A stretch of DNA of 64,000 nt from Dolichospermum flos-aquae CCAP 1403/13F (GTDB lineage Bacteria > Cyanobacteriota > Cyanobacteriia > Cyanobacteriales > Nostocaceae): assembly GCF_012516395.1 (NCBI RefSeq), contig NZ_CP051206.1, positions 3,824,001 to 3,888,000 of the forward strand. The letters are read 5' to 3'. The notes below the pieces were generated by a model. It searched no databases, was not told where the DNA came from, and saw nothing but the letters and a program-made list of their open reading frames with translations. Below, one piece after another: positions 54,718-64,000 of the stretch (position 1 is the stretch's first letter; each line of letters opens with the position of its first letter). The position numbers and the translations under genes were made by a program.

Positions 54718-55851
54718 ATGAGTTCATCACCAATTTTACAAAATATGGAAAAACATCTTCCCATAGTGGGAGATGTACATACTAAAAGTCCCATTGCTTA
54801 CAAAGCAACCCGTCTTGCAGTTAGTACAATTAACGCAGTGCAAATGGCAATAGCCGAGTCTTATATCAACGGATTAGAAGTACCGGATGCTGTGTTGCGA
54901 TCGCTTTTTGATAGTTGTATGCCTGTCTTTTTTAAGTATTTTCCATCCCTGCTTGTCCCCTACGAATGGGTATTAACAGAAACAGACAATACCGCCGAAG
55001 GTGCGCGGGATTTAATGAAGATTCAGTACGATTTGCCTCAAGCTATGTTGAATCTCATGTTAGGTGAGGGAAAACTTATTTATCCCAAATATAGCATGGG
55101 ATTGTGGGAAAAAGGAGCAGCAAATCTCGAACAATCACAAATGCAAATGATTGATGATGTAATTGACAAATTAGAAATAAAAGATGGTGATCATATTTTA
55201 GATTTTGGCTGTGGTTGGGGCTGCGTAGCAAATTATATTCTTGCCAAATTTCCCAATGTCAAATTCACAGGAATTAACTTGAGTCATAACCAATGTGAAT
55301 ATATGCGTCAGAAAATGCAAGATCCTGAAAGTTATCTTAGTTCTGGTCGTTTTACTCTCTATGAAGGAGATATAAACGATGCCCAATTTGAGACAAAGTT
55401 TGACAAAATTCTCTCAATTGGCGTTTTTTGTCATGTGGGTAATTTAACAAAGGCTTTTCAAAAGCTGGCATCTTTTCTCAAGGATAACGGCAAGGTTTTT
55501 ATTCACATTATTACAGTCCGTACCCCTAATAATATCTCCAGTGTTTTCACTCACAAATACATTTTCCCTCATGGTCGTTACTGGAAATATGACGCGATTC
55601 CCAGCCATAATCAAGACCTGAAAACTATTGATCAATGGTATATTAATGGCTCTAATTATTCTAGAACTTTTGCTAGTTGGTTAAAAAACTTTGATGATTC
55701 TCAGGCAATAGTCAAAGATTTAGACTACGGGATGGACTATGCCAAATTTCGCCGCATTTGGCGGTTTTATTTAATTTGGTTTGTTGCTAATTTCGCCAGT
55801 TGCAATGGTGAATACAACGGTAATGGCCAATATTTAATGGTTCATGCCTAA
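54718..55851 (+). CDS. Cyclopropane-fatty-acid-synthase-like SAM methyltransferase
   Basis: 377 residues. Motif I ILDFGCGWGCVANYILAKF near 165, post-I INLSHNQCEYM, and the CFA-synthase-like KYIFPHGRYW. The N-terminal about 130 residues are helical (AYKATRLAVSTINAVQMAIA) with YPKYSMGLWEKGA before the SAM domain, as in coclaurine N-methyltransferase/CFA relatives. Acceptor is unknown (lipid or small amine). Monocistronic. Confidence 0.85.
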   Translation: MSSSPILQNMEKHLPIVGDVHTKSPIAYKATRLAVSTINAVQMAIAESYINGLEVPDAVLRSLFDSCMPVFFKYFPSLLVPYEWVLTETDNTAEGARDLMKIQYDLPQAMLNLMLGEGKLIYPKYSMGLWEKGAANLEQSQMQMIDDVIDKLEIKDGDHILDFGCGWGCVANYILAKFPNVKFTGINLSHNQCEYMRQKMQDPESYLSSGRFTLYEGDINDAQFETKFDKILSIGVFCHVGNLTKAFQKLASFLKDNGKVFIHIITVRTPNNISSVFTHKYIFPHGRYWKYDAIPSHNQDLKTIDQWYINGSNYSRTFASWLKNFDDSQAIVKDLDYGMDYAKFRRIWRFYLIWFVANFASCNGEYNGNGQYLMVHA

Positions 55852-55863
55852 TCTTTGATTTTA

Positions 55864-55951
55864 GTAGGTTGGGTTGACGTATGTTACCCAACATTATTAA
55901 ACCTGATGATTAAAGCTGTTGTTGGGTTGCGCTGTTGCTTAACCCAACCTA
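55864..55951. repeat. Dispersed repeat with TAGGTTGGGTT ends, second copy
   Basis: Begins GTAGGTTGGGTTGACG and ends TTAACCCAACCTACTA; inner AAAGCTGTTGTTGGGTTGCG. Same family as 52067-52158. It lies between the convergent methyltransferase and nrtD genes and can fold end to end. Confidence 0.75.
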
Positions 55952-55958
55952 CTAACTA

Positions 55959-56801
55959 CTAACCTACATCATCATGTGCGAAACGGTTAAACAAGAAATC
56001 TAAGGCATAATTTCGCAATTGATAATATTGAGGATCTTCCATAATTCTCGCTCTATCTCTAGGACGAGAAAAAGGAATTTCCATCACTTCCCCAATTTTG
56101 GCATGAGGTCCATTGGTCATCATTACCAACTTATCAGCCAAAAATAAAGCCTCATCAATATCATGGGTAATCATCAAAACTGTACAACGGTTATCATTCC
56201 AAATTTTCAACAATTCCTCTTGTAATTCTTCCTTAGTAATTGCGTCCAACGCCCCAAAAGGTTCATCTAAAATCAACACTTTCGGACGAATAGCTAAAGC
56301 CCGCGCAATAGAAACCCGTTGTCTCATCCCCCCAGACATTTGCATGGGTTTCTTTTCCATGGCATCAGCTAAACCCACCATTGCTAAATGATCTCTCACA
56401 ATGGCCCGTTTTTCGGCTTCTGGCTTAGTGGGATAAACGGCATTTACAGCTAAATAAATATTTTCAAAAGCTGTTCTCCAAGGTAATAACGCATAGTTTT
56501 GAAATACTACCATGCGATCTGGACCTGGTTTTGTAATTGGTTGTCCTTCTAATAAAACTTGTCCAGTTGTGGGGAAGTTAAAACCAGAAACCATGTTTAA
56601 CAAAGTTGATTTACCGCAACCAGAGTGGCCGATAACGCAAAGAAATTCACCTTCTTCAACGTTGAGGTTAACACCATCAAGAACGGTAAATGGTCCATTT
56701 TTGGTGGGATAAACTTTGCAAACATCTTTAATTTCTAGGAAGGGTTGACGGCTGATTGTGGTTGTAGCTGTGTTGGTAGATTTTAAGTTACGGTTTTGCA
56801 T
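55959..56801 (-). CDS. nrtD: Nitrate ABC transporter ATPase NrtD
   Basis: 280 residues. Walker [20 protein letters not shown]-loop VFQNYALLPWRT, signature MSGGMRQRVSIARALAI, Walker [30 protein letters not shown]. Last gene of nrtABCD. Pairs with NrtC to energise nitrate/nitrite import through NrtB. Separated from nrtC by a 157-base gap containing a dispersed repeat. Confidence 0.96.
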   Translation of the reverse strand: MQNRNLKSTNTATTTISRQPFLEIKDVCKVYPTKNGPFTVLDGVNLNVEEGEFLCVIGHSGCGKSTLLNMVSGFNFPTTGQVLLEGQPITKPGPDRMVVFQNYALLPWRTAFENIYLAVNAVYPTKPEAEKRAIVRDHLAMVGLADAMEKKPMQMSGGMRQRVSIARALAIRPKVLILDEPFGALDAITKEELQEELLKIWNDNRCTVLMITHDIDEALFLADKLVMMTNGPHAKIGEVMEIPFSRPRDRARIMEDPQYYQLRNYALDFLFNRFAHDDVG

Positions 56802-56832
56802 TTTAAATTTTGAGTTTTGAATTTTTTTATAT

Positions 56833-56940
56833 CTCGTTCCCAGTCTCCGACTGGGAATGCTATCAAGAGGCTCTGCCTCTGATAAAATGAAGGCAGAGCC
56901 TTCCCTAATTCATTCCTATACAGAGTATGGGAACGAGAAA
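56833..56940. repeat. CTCGTTCCCAGTCT dispersed repeat between nrtC and nrtD
   Basis: Starts CTCGTTCCCAGTCTCCGACT and ends ATGGGAACGAG, with inner AGAGGCTCTGCCTCT and AGGCAGAGCCTT palindromic segments. Related to the 36-bp tandem units at 16681-16788. Confidence 0.75.
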
Positions 56941-56958
56941 AAGGAAGAAAGGGTTTTT

Positions 56959-58962
56959 TTAAGCTGCGGTTCTTCTGGGGGCATCTAGAATGACTTCGGC
57001 TATGGAGAAGTCGCGTTTGATTTCTAGGTCGTTAAGATAGGCAATTGGATCATCGGCGTTGAAGGGTTTACCATCAAATAATTGAATGGGTTGACGGGTG
57101 TAACTGATATCTAAACCTAGTTCTCTGGCTGCGGTACTGAAAACGCGGACTCGACAAACTCTTTCAACGATTTCTACCCAGTTTCTGGGGAAGGGAGTGT
57201 CACCCCACCGCGCTAATTGAGTCATAATCCAAATTTGTTCGGTCCGACTGGGGCGATTAATGGCAGACTCGGAATAAAATTGGTGATGGGCATATTCCCG
57301 CATGGGATGATTTAAGTCACAACTATCACTACCGGGGTTTTCCAGTTGGATATATTCAATATCTGTGCTGACATATTCCTGACTTGCTAAAATTTGGCGA
57401 ATTTCTTGGGCGTTGGCAAGATCTGCACAATATTGGCAAGCTTCTAATAAGGCTTTGGTTAAGGCAATATGGGTATTCGGATAAGTTTCTGCCCAATCTT
57501 CTCGTACTCCTAGAACTTTACCAGGGTGTCCTAACCAAACTTCTAAATCTGTGGCTATGGTAAAGCCTGAACCTTCAACTGCTGCCCGATAATTCCAAGG
57601 TTCACCTACAGAATAACCGTCAATAGTTCCACCTTTTAAATCTACTACCATTTGAGCAGGAGGGATATTTTTCATAACCACATCACTGTCGGGGTCAATT
57701 CCACCTGCTGCTAACCAATAACGTAGTAATAGGTTGTGCATGGATGCGGGATGAACTACTCCCATTCTGTGTGTTTGTTCGCGGGTTTTTAGGAGATAAT
57801 TTTTGAAGTCAGATAAGCTATGTACACCTTCATCATAAAAGCGTTTGGCTAAGGTGATGGCGTTACCGTTGCGGGTCATTGTCAGGGCGGTGACAACTGG
57901 TAAAGGTTGGTTTTTATTTCCTCCTAAACTTAACCACATGGGCATACCTGAGGGCATTTGTGCCGCATCTAAATATCCCCCTGTCATCCCGTCTACAATT
58001 CCTCTCCAACTGCTTTCCCGGACTAAATTAACCTCATCCAGACCATGTTTGATGAAAAAGCCTTTTTCTTTGGCGATCGCCAGGGGGGCGCAAGCTGTGA
58101 TAGGTAAGAAGCCAATTTCTAAATTAACTTTTTCTAAACCATGACGAACCACCGCAGCAGTTTTTCTCGCCCGAATTTTCTTGATGCGTTTTTGTTGGTT
58201 GAGGAAGTAAATCATTTCACTTCGCAAACTGTAGTAACTGGGATGTTTTACTACTTCCATGCGTTTGCGAGGACGAGGAATATCTACTTCTAAAATGTCG
58301 CCAATTTTCGATTCTGGTCCGTTGGTTAACATGACAATTCTGTCAGATAACAAAACCGCTTCGTCTACGTCGTGTGTCACCATGACTGCGGTAACTTGAT
58401 TCTCTTCACAAATTTGCATTAATTGTTCTTGCAAATTCCCGCGAGTTAGGGCATCTAAAGCACCGAAGGGTTCATCTAATAGTAATAGTTTAGGACGAAT
58501 TGCCAAGGCACGAGCGATCGCAACTCGTTGTTTTTGTCCACCTGATAACATTCCTGGTTGTTTATCAGCATGGGGACGCAAACCGACCATATCTATATGT
58601 CTGTCAATAATCGCTTTGCGTTCCGCTGCGGGCATCCCATTTAATACGGAATCTACTGCTAAGGCAATATTTTCTCTCACTGTTCGCCAAGGTAAAAGCG
58701 AATAGTTTTGAAATACTACCATTCTATCAGGTCCAGGTTTTTTAATTCTTTGTCCTTCTAAAGTAACTAAACCTTCTGTTGCTAAATCTAAACCAGCAAT
58801 CATGTTTAGAAGGGTAGATTTTCCACAACCTGAGTGACCGATAAGAGAAACAAATTCGCCTTTTTTAATTTGAAGATCAATACCCTTGAGGGCGATATAT
58901 TGTCCCCCACCGGTTAATTCAAAAACTTTATCAACTTGGTCAACGCCAACAAATATAGACAT
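56959..58962 (-). CDS. nrtC: Nitrate ABC transporter NrtC, ATPase fused to NrtA-like sensor domain
   Basis: 667 residues, the usual size. Residues 1 to about 255 are an ATPase ([48 protein letters not shown]). Residues about 275-655 are homologous to NrtA ([52 protein letters not shown]). In Synechococcus the C-terminal domain mediates ammonium inhibition of nitrate uptake. Cytoplasmic face of the membrane. Confidence 0.97.
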   Translation of the reverse strand: MSIFVGVDQVDKVFELTGGGQYIALKGIDLQIKKGEFVSLIGHSGCGKSTLLNMIAGLDLATEGLVTLEGQRIKKPGPDRMVVFQNYSLLPWRTVRENIALAVDSVLNGMPAAERKAIIDRHIDMVGLRPHADKQPGMLSGGQKQRVAIARALAIRPKLLLLDEPFGALDALTRGNLQEQLMQICEENQVTAVMVTHDVDEAVLLSDRIVMLTNGPESKIGDILEVDIPRPRKRMEVVKHPSYYSLRSEMIYFLNQQKRIKKIRARKTAAVVRHGLEKVNLEIGFLPITACAPLAIAKEKGFFIKHGLDEVNLVRESSWRGIVDGMTGGYLDAAQMPSGMPMWLSLGGNKNQPLPVVTALTMTRNGNAITLAKRFYDEGVHSLSDFKNYLLKTREQTHRMGVVHPASMHNLLLRYWLAAGGIDPDSDVVMKNIPPAQMVVDLKGGTIDGYSVGEPWNYRAAVEGSGFTIATDLEVWLGHPGKVLGVREDWAETYPNTHIALTKALLEACQYCADLANAQEIRQILASQEYVSTDIEYIQLENPGSDSCDLNHPMREYAHHQFYSESAINRPSRTEQIWIMTQLARWGDTPFPRNWVEIVERVCRVRVFSTAARELGLDISYTRQPIQLFDGKPFNADDPIAYLNDLEIKRDFSIAEVILDAPRRTAA

Positions 58963-58970
58963 ATTATTTG

Positions 58971-59016
58971 GTAATGGGTAATGGGTAATGGGTAATGGGT
59001 TATTTGTCAGTTGTCA
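58971..59016. repeat. Heptamer repeats in the nrtB-nrtC gap
   Basis: GGTAATGGGTAATGGGTAATG (GGTAATG units, four to five copies) then GTCAGTT units. The 199-base gap also holds the element at 59017-59089. Confidence 0.85.
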
Positions 59017-59089
59017 GTAGGGGCGAAGCATTTGGAAGATAAATTATCGGTCATTGCAAAAAATAGTTCTCCAAATGCTTCGCCCGTAC
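59017..59089. mobile_element. Small palindromic (MITE-like) element inserted in an STRR
   Basis: 73 bases. Termini GTAGGGGCGAAGCATTTGGA (59017-59036) and TCCAAATGCTTCGCCCGTAC (59070-59089) are inverted complements with one mismatch. On both sides there is GTTGTCAGT-type heptamer sequence, so the element seems to have landed inside the repeat array. Confidence 0.75.
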
Positions 59090-59161
59090 AGTTGTCAGTT
59101 GTTCGTTGTTATTTCTTTGCTATTAACTAATGACCACTGACTAATGACCAATGATTTTTGA

Positions 59162-60001
59162 CTATTTTTGTTCTGCTGGTAAAATCCAGTTTTGTAACCA
59201 AGCCATTAATTTATCGAGGATTAAACCCACAACACCGATATAAACTAGAGCTAAAATAACTTCACTAACGTTATTATTTTGATAAGCATCCCAGATGAAA
59301 AAGCCAATTCCCACAATACCTGACATCACGATTTCTGCGGCAATAATCGCTAACCAAGCTAAACCAATCGCAATTCTTAAACCTGTGAAAATGTAGGGTA
59401 ATGCTGAAGGAATTAAGATGTTAAGGAAATACTCTTTTTTAGAAAGTTGGAGAACTTTAGCAACGTTGTTATAGTCTTGAGGAATTTGAGTGACACCCAC
59501 CGCAGTATTAATAAGAATCGGCCAAATTGCGGTAATGAAAATTACGAATAATGCGGCTGGTTCATTTTGGCGTAATGCTGCTAAGGAAATAGGCACCCAA
59601 GCTAAAGGAGGGACTGTTCTTAATAACTGAAACAAAGGATCTAAAGCTTTTGACATGGTTTTATTAACACCAATCAAAACACCCAAGGCAATACCGACAA
59701 TTGCCGCTAGTGTATAACTAATAGCAACCCGTTGGAGACTAGCCCAGATTTGCCAAAAAAGCCCTTTATCAGTGCCTCCTTTATCGTAAAAGGGATACAA
59801 AATCAAGATCCAAGTGTCTTGAATAACTTGGATTGGTCCTGGTAATGTTGCCCCTGGAGTCCAAGAAAATACTTGCCAAATGACTAGAAAGATAAATAAC
59901 GCAATGGCTGGGGGGATAAGTTCAGGAAGTTGTTTTTGTAAACCTGATAAAAATTTATTCTCTAATTTAGGACTTGTGGCACGTTTTTGGGCTATGGTCA
60001 T
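59162..60001 (-). CDS. nrtB: Nitrate ABC transporter permease NrtB
   Basis: 279 residues, about six transmembrane helices. LIPPAIALFIFLVIWQVFSW first helix; binding-protein-dependent permease signature near 150-185 (PISLAALRQNEPAALFVIFI, then NVAKVLQLSKKEY). Forms the membrane channel for nitrate/nitrite with NrtA, NrtC and NrtD. Confidence 0.96.
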   Translation of the reverse strand: MTIAQKRATSPKLENKFLSGLQKQLPELIPPAIALFIFLVIWQVFSWTPGATLPGPIQVIQDTWILILYPFYDKGGTDKGLFWQIWASLQRVAISYTLAAIVGIALGVLIGVNKTMSKALDPLFQLLRTVPPLAWVPISLAALRQNEPAALFVIFITAIWPILINTAVGVTQIPQDYNNVAKVLQLSKKEYFLNILIPSALPYIFTGLRIAIGLAWLAIIAAEIVMSGIVGIGFFIWDAYQNNNVSEVILALVYIGVVGLILDKLMAWLQNWILPAEQK

Positions 60002-60121
60002 GGATTTTCCCTCAAATTTATGAATGGTTAATGGGTATTTTGTGAAAGTTAAATCTGCATTTTTTAAACCCGTGTAGAGACTTTCTAGGGAACATCTCTA
60101 CTTTTTAGATATATTTATCTA

Positions 60122-61504
60122 TTAAACGCTGACTTTTTTAATTTTCAAACTCTTGAGATATTCTTCTGGTTTCTCCGGGTCGAATTTGACTCCATCAAAA
60201 AATTCTTCAACTCCACGAGATGTACTGGTGGGAATATCAGCCGCAGGTATTCCTAATTCTTTAGCTGCTTCTTTCCAAATATCTTCGCGGTTCACTTTTT
60301 TGATTAATTCTTTAGCTTTGGTTGCACCATTTTCTATATAATCTTTGGGTAAGAATCCCCAACGGACGTTTTCAGTGATGAACCATAAATCATGACTTTG
60401 GTAAGGATAAGAAACACTACCTTTACCGTCTTTCCAGTAATAAGCAGCCATAGTTTTATCATCAATTTTACGACCATCACCCATGTCATATTGACCTTGG
60501 AAGGGTTTCGCCAGAATTTCTGGAGACGATAAACCAAAATACTTTTTAACGGCGAGAATTTCTGCTGCTTCTTTGCGGTTATCAAAGTTATCTAACCATT
60601 GTTGGGCTTCCATGACACCTTTTAATAAGGCTTTTGTGGCTTTGGGATTTTGGTCAACCCAATCGCCTCTCATGGCAAAATATTCTTCGGGGTGATTTTT
60701 CCAAATTTCGGCTGTTAATGCCGCCATGAAGCCGATTTTGTCGTTAACGAGGCGGAACGGCCAGGGGTCGCCGGTGCTGAAAGCGTCCATTGTGCCGGTT
60801 TTCATGTTAGCGACGGTTTGCGCCGCTGGTACTGTTAATAATTTGACATCTGCATCCGGGTCAATTCCACTAGCTGATAACCAGTAGCGAATCCATAAGT
60901 CTTGGTTAACGTGGGGGAATGTAAACGCTGCGGTAAATGGTGTGGAGGCTTTGAGTTGGGCTAATAAGGGTTTAGCCGTATCAAGTTTTAAACTAATTCC
61001 TTTCCCTAGATGTTTGTTGGCGATCGCAATTGCATTACCATGAGTAACTAACTGGGCAAGAACATACATGGGAATGGGCTTATTACCTTTGGTAATTTTA
61101 CCCTCTGTAATTAAGTGTGGCATTGGCATTTGCCATTGACCACCATCAATACCACCACCAGCAGAACCAATTTCTACGTTATCCCTTGCTGAACCCCAAG
61201 AAGCTTGTTTAGAAAGTTCTACATTACTCATGCCATGTTTAGCAAAAAATCCTTTTTCTAAAGCAATAATTAAAGGTGCAGATTCAATAATGGGAATATA
61301 TCCTAATTTGGCTTTTGTGATTTCTGGTTTTTGGGCATCACTAATATTAACTGTTGGTTGTGTAGCAAGTTGTGTAGATGTACTACCAGTTTTACCTGCT
61401 TCTGGTGGGTTTCCTAGACAGCCTTTAAGTAATACTGCACTGGCTGAAACTCCAGCCGTGACGATGAACTTACGGCGAGAAATTTGGTTAAAAAATTCAG
61501 ACAT
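60122..61504 (-). CDS. nrtA: Nitrate/nitrite-binding lipoprotein NrtA
   Basis: 460 residues. The N-terminus has [20 protein letters not shown] followed by Cys, a lipobox (LLKGC) with twin arginines; mature Cys would be lipid-anchored. Binding core: [51 protein letters not shown]. Captures nitrate in the periplasm and hands it to NrtB. First gene of the operon; a 617-base region lies upstream with an NtcA-like site. Confidence 0.97.
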   Translation of the reverse strand: MSEFFNQISRRKFIVTAGVSASAVLLKGCLGNPPEAGKTGSTSTQLATQPTVNISDAQKPEITKAKLGYIPIIESAPLIIALEKGFFAKHGMSNVELSKQASWGSARDNVEIGSAGGGIDGGQWQMPMPHLITEGKITKGNKPIPMYVLAQLVTHGNAIAIANKHLGKGISLKLDTAKPLLAQLKASTPFTAAFTFPHVNQDLWIRYWLSASGIDPDADVKLLTVPAAQTVANMKTGTMDAFSTGDPWPFRLVNDKIGFMAALTAEIWKNHPEEYFAMRGDWVDQNPKATKALLKGVMEAQQWLDNFDNRKEAAEILAVKKYFGLSSPEILAKPFQGQYDMGDGRKIDDKTMAAYYWKDGKGSVSYPYQSHDLWFITENVRWGFLPKDYIENGATKAKELIKKVNREDIWKEAAKELGIPAADIPTSTSRGVEEFFDGVKFDPEKPEEYLKSLKIKKVSV

Positions 61505-62122
61505 GAAACATCTCCCTGGTGAAAGAATTTATTTTTTAAACATGAAAATTTAGACAAAGAATTTATTTCTTTGCTTTACTATTGAAATTCCTAGTTATAT
61601 CTAGGCATTCAAAATTAGCTTTTTATGTAAAAAAGTTAGTTTGTATACTTTGTGATAAACATGGTTTAGTTTCTTAACCTAGTATGAACAAGAGGCATCA
61701 CTCAGCTAGTAAAATCCAGTTTACAGTGTTTCTGATCAAAGTGATCAATTCTCAAGTCGAATTATTAAATAAATATTATATTGGATACATAAGTAAAAAC
61801 TTATAGTTTGGGCTTAATTTTGTGGAAAGTTTCTAATATATATTGTTTAATCAATGATAATGATTATTTCTAATCTATGGTTTCCGTAATCTTGGGTTTA
61901 GTTAATTACAGAAAAAGGACATGAATAGATAATTTTGATGTTAACTATTAAATAAACTCTTCATTCATAGATGAATTTGATGATAACCATTTTTTATAAA
62001 TTAGGATTGATACAGCAGACTTAAAAAATATTTAAACGCAGATAAACGCAGATAAGAAGGGATTAATTAATTAATTAATGGATTTCATGATTCTGTGCAG
62101 TCTCTGGAATTTTGCTGTATTT
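61505..62122. other. nrtA upstream region (promoter), no other gene
   Basis: 618 bases, AT-rich. It contains the NtcA-like sequence at 61635-61648, an ATAAGT/ACTTAT inverted repeat near 61787-61803, and AAACGCAGAT repeats at about 62032-62056. No ORF was seen and no nirA gene precedes nrtA here. Confidence 0.55.
61635..61648 (-). promoter_or_regulatory. Candidate NtcA site upstream of nrtA
   Basis: On the nrtA strand GTATACAAACTAAC, one base from GTA-N8-TAC. A TAATTT (TAN3T) -10-like box lies 17 bases farther downstream, closer than the usual about 22. NtcA control of nrt operons is well known in cyanobacteria; this particular site is a candidate. Confidence 0.35.
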
Positions 62123-62959
62123 TCAACCTTTACCACCGGTAAAGGTAACACCTTGAATTAAGTAGCGGTTAAAGAAAGCATAAATAGCTAAACCTGGCAG
62201 AGTAAACACCATTGAAGCTGCCATAATGTAGTTCCAATAGCTGATATATTGACCTTTAAATGTATTTAGTCCTAAAGGTAAAGTAAACATTTCTGGGTCA
62301 AAGAGAATCACTACAGGGAGTAAAAAATTATTCCAACTACCCATAAAGACAAAAACCGCTTGTGCGGCTAATGCTGGTTTAGCTAAAGGTAAAACTATAT
62401 ACCTAAAAATTCCCCAGGCATTTAAACCATCCAATTGTCCAGCTTCTTCTAGTTCTCTAGGGAAGTTGACAAAAAACTGCCGCATCATAAAAATGAAAGT
62501 AGCATTGACCATACTCGGAACAATCATCCCTGGGTATGAATTTAGCCAACCGATGGCTTTTAAAATTAAAAATGTGGGAATCAGGGTAATTTGCGCTGGC
62601 ACTACTAACACGGTCAAAATCAGGAAAAACCAGCACTGTTTACCCCGAAAATGCAATCTTGCGAGGGCATAACCTGCCATTGAGTTAAATAGCAAGTTTA
62701 AAATTGTGACAGTAACACCAATAATCACACTATTAAATAACCACCGCCAAAATAAAGGTTCTTGCAGAAATATTTGTTTGTAATTATCGAGAGTAAAATG
62801 TTTGGGGATAAAATTAAATTCACCGCTAATAATCTCGGATAGAGGCTTAAATGATGCAGAAAATGCCCAGAGAAAAGGAATTACGGTAATAATTCCATAA
62901 ACTGTGAGGAAGATATATAACAGCACTTTCAACCAGAAACTACCAAAGATTTTATTCAA
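62123..62959 (-). CDS. Sugar ABC transporter permease, MalG-like
   Basis: 278 residues with six predicted helices. YIFLTVYGIITVIPFLWAFS first helix, EAA loop EEAGQLDGLNAWGIFRYIVL near 170. The start is TTG, overlapping the stop of the upstream permease by 4 bases (TTGA), so coupled translation is likely; no ATG is close. Inner half of a carbohydrate importer with 62956-63873. Confidence 0.9.
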   Translation of the reverse strand: MNKIFGSFWLKVLLYIFLTVYGIITVIPFLWAFSASFKPLSEIISGEFNFIPKHFTLDNYKQIFLQEPLFWRWLFNSVIIGVTVTILNLLFNSMAGYALARLHFRGKQCWFFLILTVLVVPAQITLIPTFLILKAIGWLNSYPGMIVPSMVNATFIFMMRQFFVNFPRELEEAGQLDGLNAWGIFRYIVLPLAKPALAAQAVFVFMGSWNNFLLPVVILFDPEMFTLPLGLNTFKGQYISYWNYIMAASMVFTLPGLAIYAFFNRYLIQGVTFTGGKG

Positions 62960-63873
62960 ATTTTATAACCTCCAAAAAATTGCCTCTGAATTAATGTGAG
63001 GATAATAATTACAAATGCTAGTAAAAAGGCAATTGCTGCACCATATCCCATTTGTAAATTCCGAAATACGGTTTGATAAATCAGCAGGACTAAGGTGAGA
63101 GTAGCGTTATTTGGTCCACCTGTCCCTCCAGAAAATATATAAGACTGATCAAATAATTGAAAAGTCCCAATTATTCCCATAGCCATGACAAAGAAAGTCA
63201 CAGGTTGCAATAAAGGCAAAGTAATATAAATAAACTGTTCCCAATTATTAGCACCATCAAGTTCTGCTGCTTCATAAAGAGTTTGGGGAATATCCTGTAA
63301 AGCTGCTAAATAAATCACCATAAAAAACGGTGCTGTTGACCAAATATTCATGATCATAATCCCTTTCAAGGCAACAGATGGATCTCCCAACCAATTATAA
63401 ATAGGCAGGTTGAGAAAAGCCAAAAAATTGTTTAATAGTCCATTTGTGTTATAAATCCACATAAAAATTAGTGTCAAAACTGCTGAAGATGTAACTGTCG
63501 GTAAAAAGTAAAGAATCCGCCACCAATTTTTGCCGCGAATGCCAGAATTGAGTGTCACAGCTAAACATAAAGCCAAAATAGTTTGGGTGGGAACAACAAT
63601 AGCCACATATTCTGCGGTATTTTTCAAAGCAATTCCCACTCTTTCATCTGTTAGCAATCTTTGGAAATTACCCAAACCGAAAAAATGGTAATTAATCCCT
63701 CCCAACATTTGTACTTTGTGTAGGGAGAGAAATACAGCATAGAGAATAGGCAAAATTACAAATGTGCCTAAAACTAAAATACTGGGAGTTATGAATAAAT
63801 AAGCTGTAAAATTTTCTCTGATTTGTCTATTACAGCGATTTTCGGGTAAATGAAACACATTTTTATATCTCAC
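62956..63873 (-). CDS. Sugar ABC transporter permease, MalF/UgpA-like
   Basis: 305 residues, GTG start. Helix 1 AYLFITPSILVLGTFVILPI; FLSLHKVQMLGG follows; EAA loop YEAAELDGANNWEQFIYITL near 205. Together with the MalG-like protein it forms the channel for an oligosaccharide or glycerol-phosphate-like substrate. No ATPase gene in the cluster here; such importers often share an ATPase encoded elsewhere. Confidence 0.9.
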   Translation of the reverse strand: MRYKNVFHLPENRCNRQIRENFTAYLFITPSILVLGTFVILPILYAVFLSLHKVQMLGGINYHFFGLGNFQRLLTDERVGIALKNTAEYVAIVVPTQTILALCLAVTLNSGIRGKNWWRILYFLPTVTSSAVLTLIFMWIYNTNGLLNNFLAFLNLPIYNWLGDPSVALKGIMIMNIWSTAPFFMVIYLAALQDIPQTLYEAAELDGANNWEQFIYITLPLLQPVTFFVMAMGIIGTFQLFDQSYIFSGGTGGPNNATLTLVLLIYQTVFRNLQMGYGAAIAFLLAFVIIILTLIQRQFFGGYKI

Positions 63874-63924
63874 GCAAAGTCGCAGAGGCGCAAAGGAAGA
63901 AAGGAAGAGGAAAATTAGAGAACC

Positions 63925-64000
63925 CTACATATCTGCCTTAATTTGTTGGTTTGCTGCATCTTGTGCCTTTAACATTGCCTGTTTTAATGGTTGTTGTCCT
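63925..64000 (-). CDS. C-terminal end of an extracellular sugar-binding protein (partial)
   Basis: Only the last 25 codons are inside the window, ending QPLKQAMLKAQDAANQQIK then ADM and TAG. This amphipathic C-terminal helix is typical of family 1 solute-binding proteins. Its position before two sugar permease genes supports the call. Confidence 0.65.
   Translation of the reverse strand, partial: GQQPLKQAMLKAQDAANQQIKADM

Overview
The window looks like a chromosomal segment of a filamentous, probably heterocyst-forming cyanobacterium (Nostocales; Anabaena/Dolichospermum/Aphanizomenon-like). Lineage markers are a cyanobacterial atpD-atpC pair separate from other ATP synthase genes, sipA-, ldpA- and ycf45-like genes, nrtABCD with the fused NrtC, a bidomainal sucrose-phosphate synthase, many GCGATCGC (HIP1) octamers, and heptanucleotide short tandem repeats (STRR) typical of heterocystous strains. 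Base composition is AT-rich. No rRNA, tRNA, CRISPR array or intact transposase gene was found.

Layout. 1-1571 (minus): three-gene cassette of a coiled-coil protein, a small unknown protein and a formylglycine-generating-enzyme-like protein cut by the window edge. 1936-3634: universal stress protein and pgk. 3738-7860: an accessory island with a PemK/MazF-type toxin-antitoxin pair, a PD-(D/E)XK-like protein, a DUF29 and a Uma2 protein, then a second copy of the antitoxin with a toxin truncated after 12 codons. A decayed pgk fragment inside the island suggests the pgk/toxin-antitoxin region was once duplicated. 7863-13915: SPFH protein and a large single-chain restriction-modification enzyme. 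14046-16008: atpC and atpD with two complementary heptamer arrays between them. 16323-24983: small conserved genes, a GTPase, a MacAB-like ABC exporter operon, a sigma-like protein and a membrane VOC-like protein. 24984-26244: 1.26 kb without a gene. 26245-33418: glycosyltransferase, malic enzyme, sucrose-phosphate synthase, queG, HAD phosphatase. 33549-38233: recA, a 31-unit heptamer array, DUF1818, a carboxyl-terminal protease, a Ser/Thr kinase. 38309-39918: overlapping cluster ending in a second PemK/MazF-type toxin. 40412-46947: sipA, peroxiredoxin, PPK2, CheB-like and CheR-PAS proteins (the latter bracketed by two related MITE-like elements), cobyrinate diamide synthase. 47116-54304: kinase remnant, ycf45, ldpA, Hsp70-like, ExoD, lipid kinase. 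54718-61504: methyltransferase and the nitrate transporter operon nrtABCD. 62123-64000: a sugar ABC transporter (two permeases and the tail of the binding protein).

How it works together. The core genes serve carbon and energy metabolism, nitrogen uptake and light/clock-linked redox signalling. The accessory parts are mainly conflict-type genes (toxin-antitoxin, restriction-modification, PD-(D/E)XK proteins, the FGE cassette) and a dense population of palindromic repeats, MITE-like elements and STRRs that have reshaped intergenic DNA and in places truncated genes. The most unusual points are the shared helical domain linking two genes of the FGE cassette, the overlapping toxin cluster with a composite antitoxin-like protein, a possible repeat-built hairpin in the atpD-atpC mRNA, interspersed repeats whose hairpins keep pairing through compensatory changes, and two orphan terminators that may mark unannotated small RNAs.
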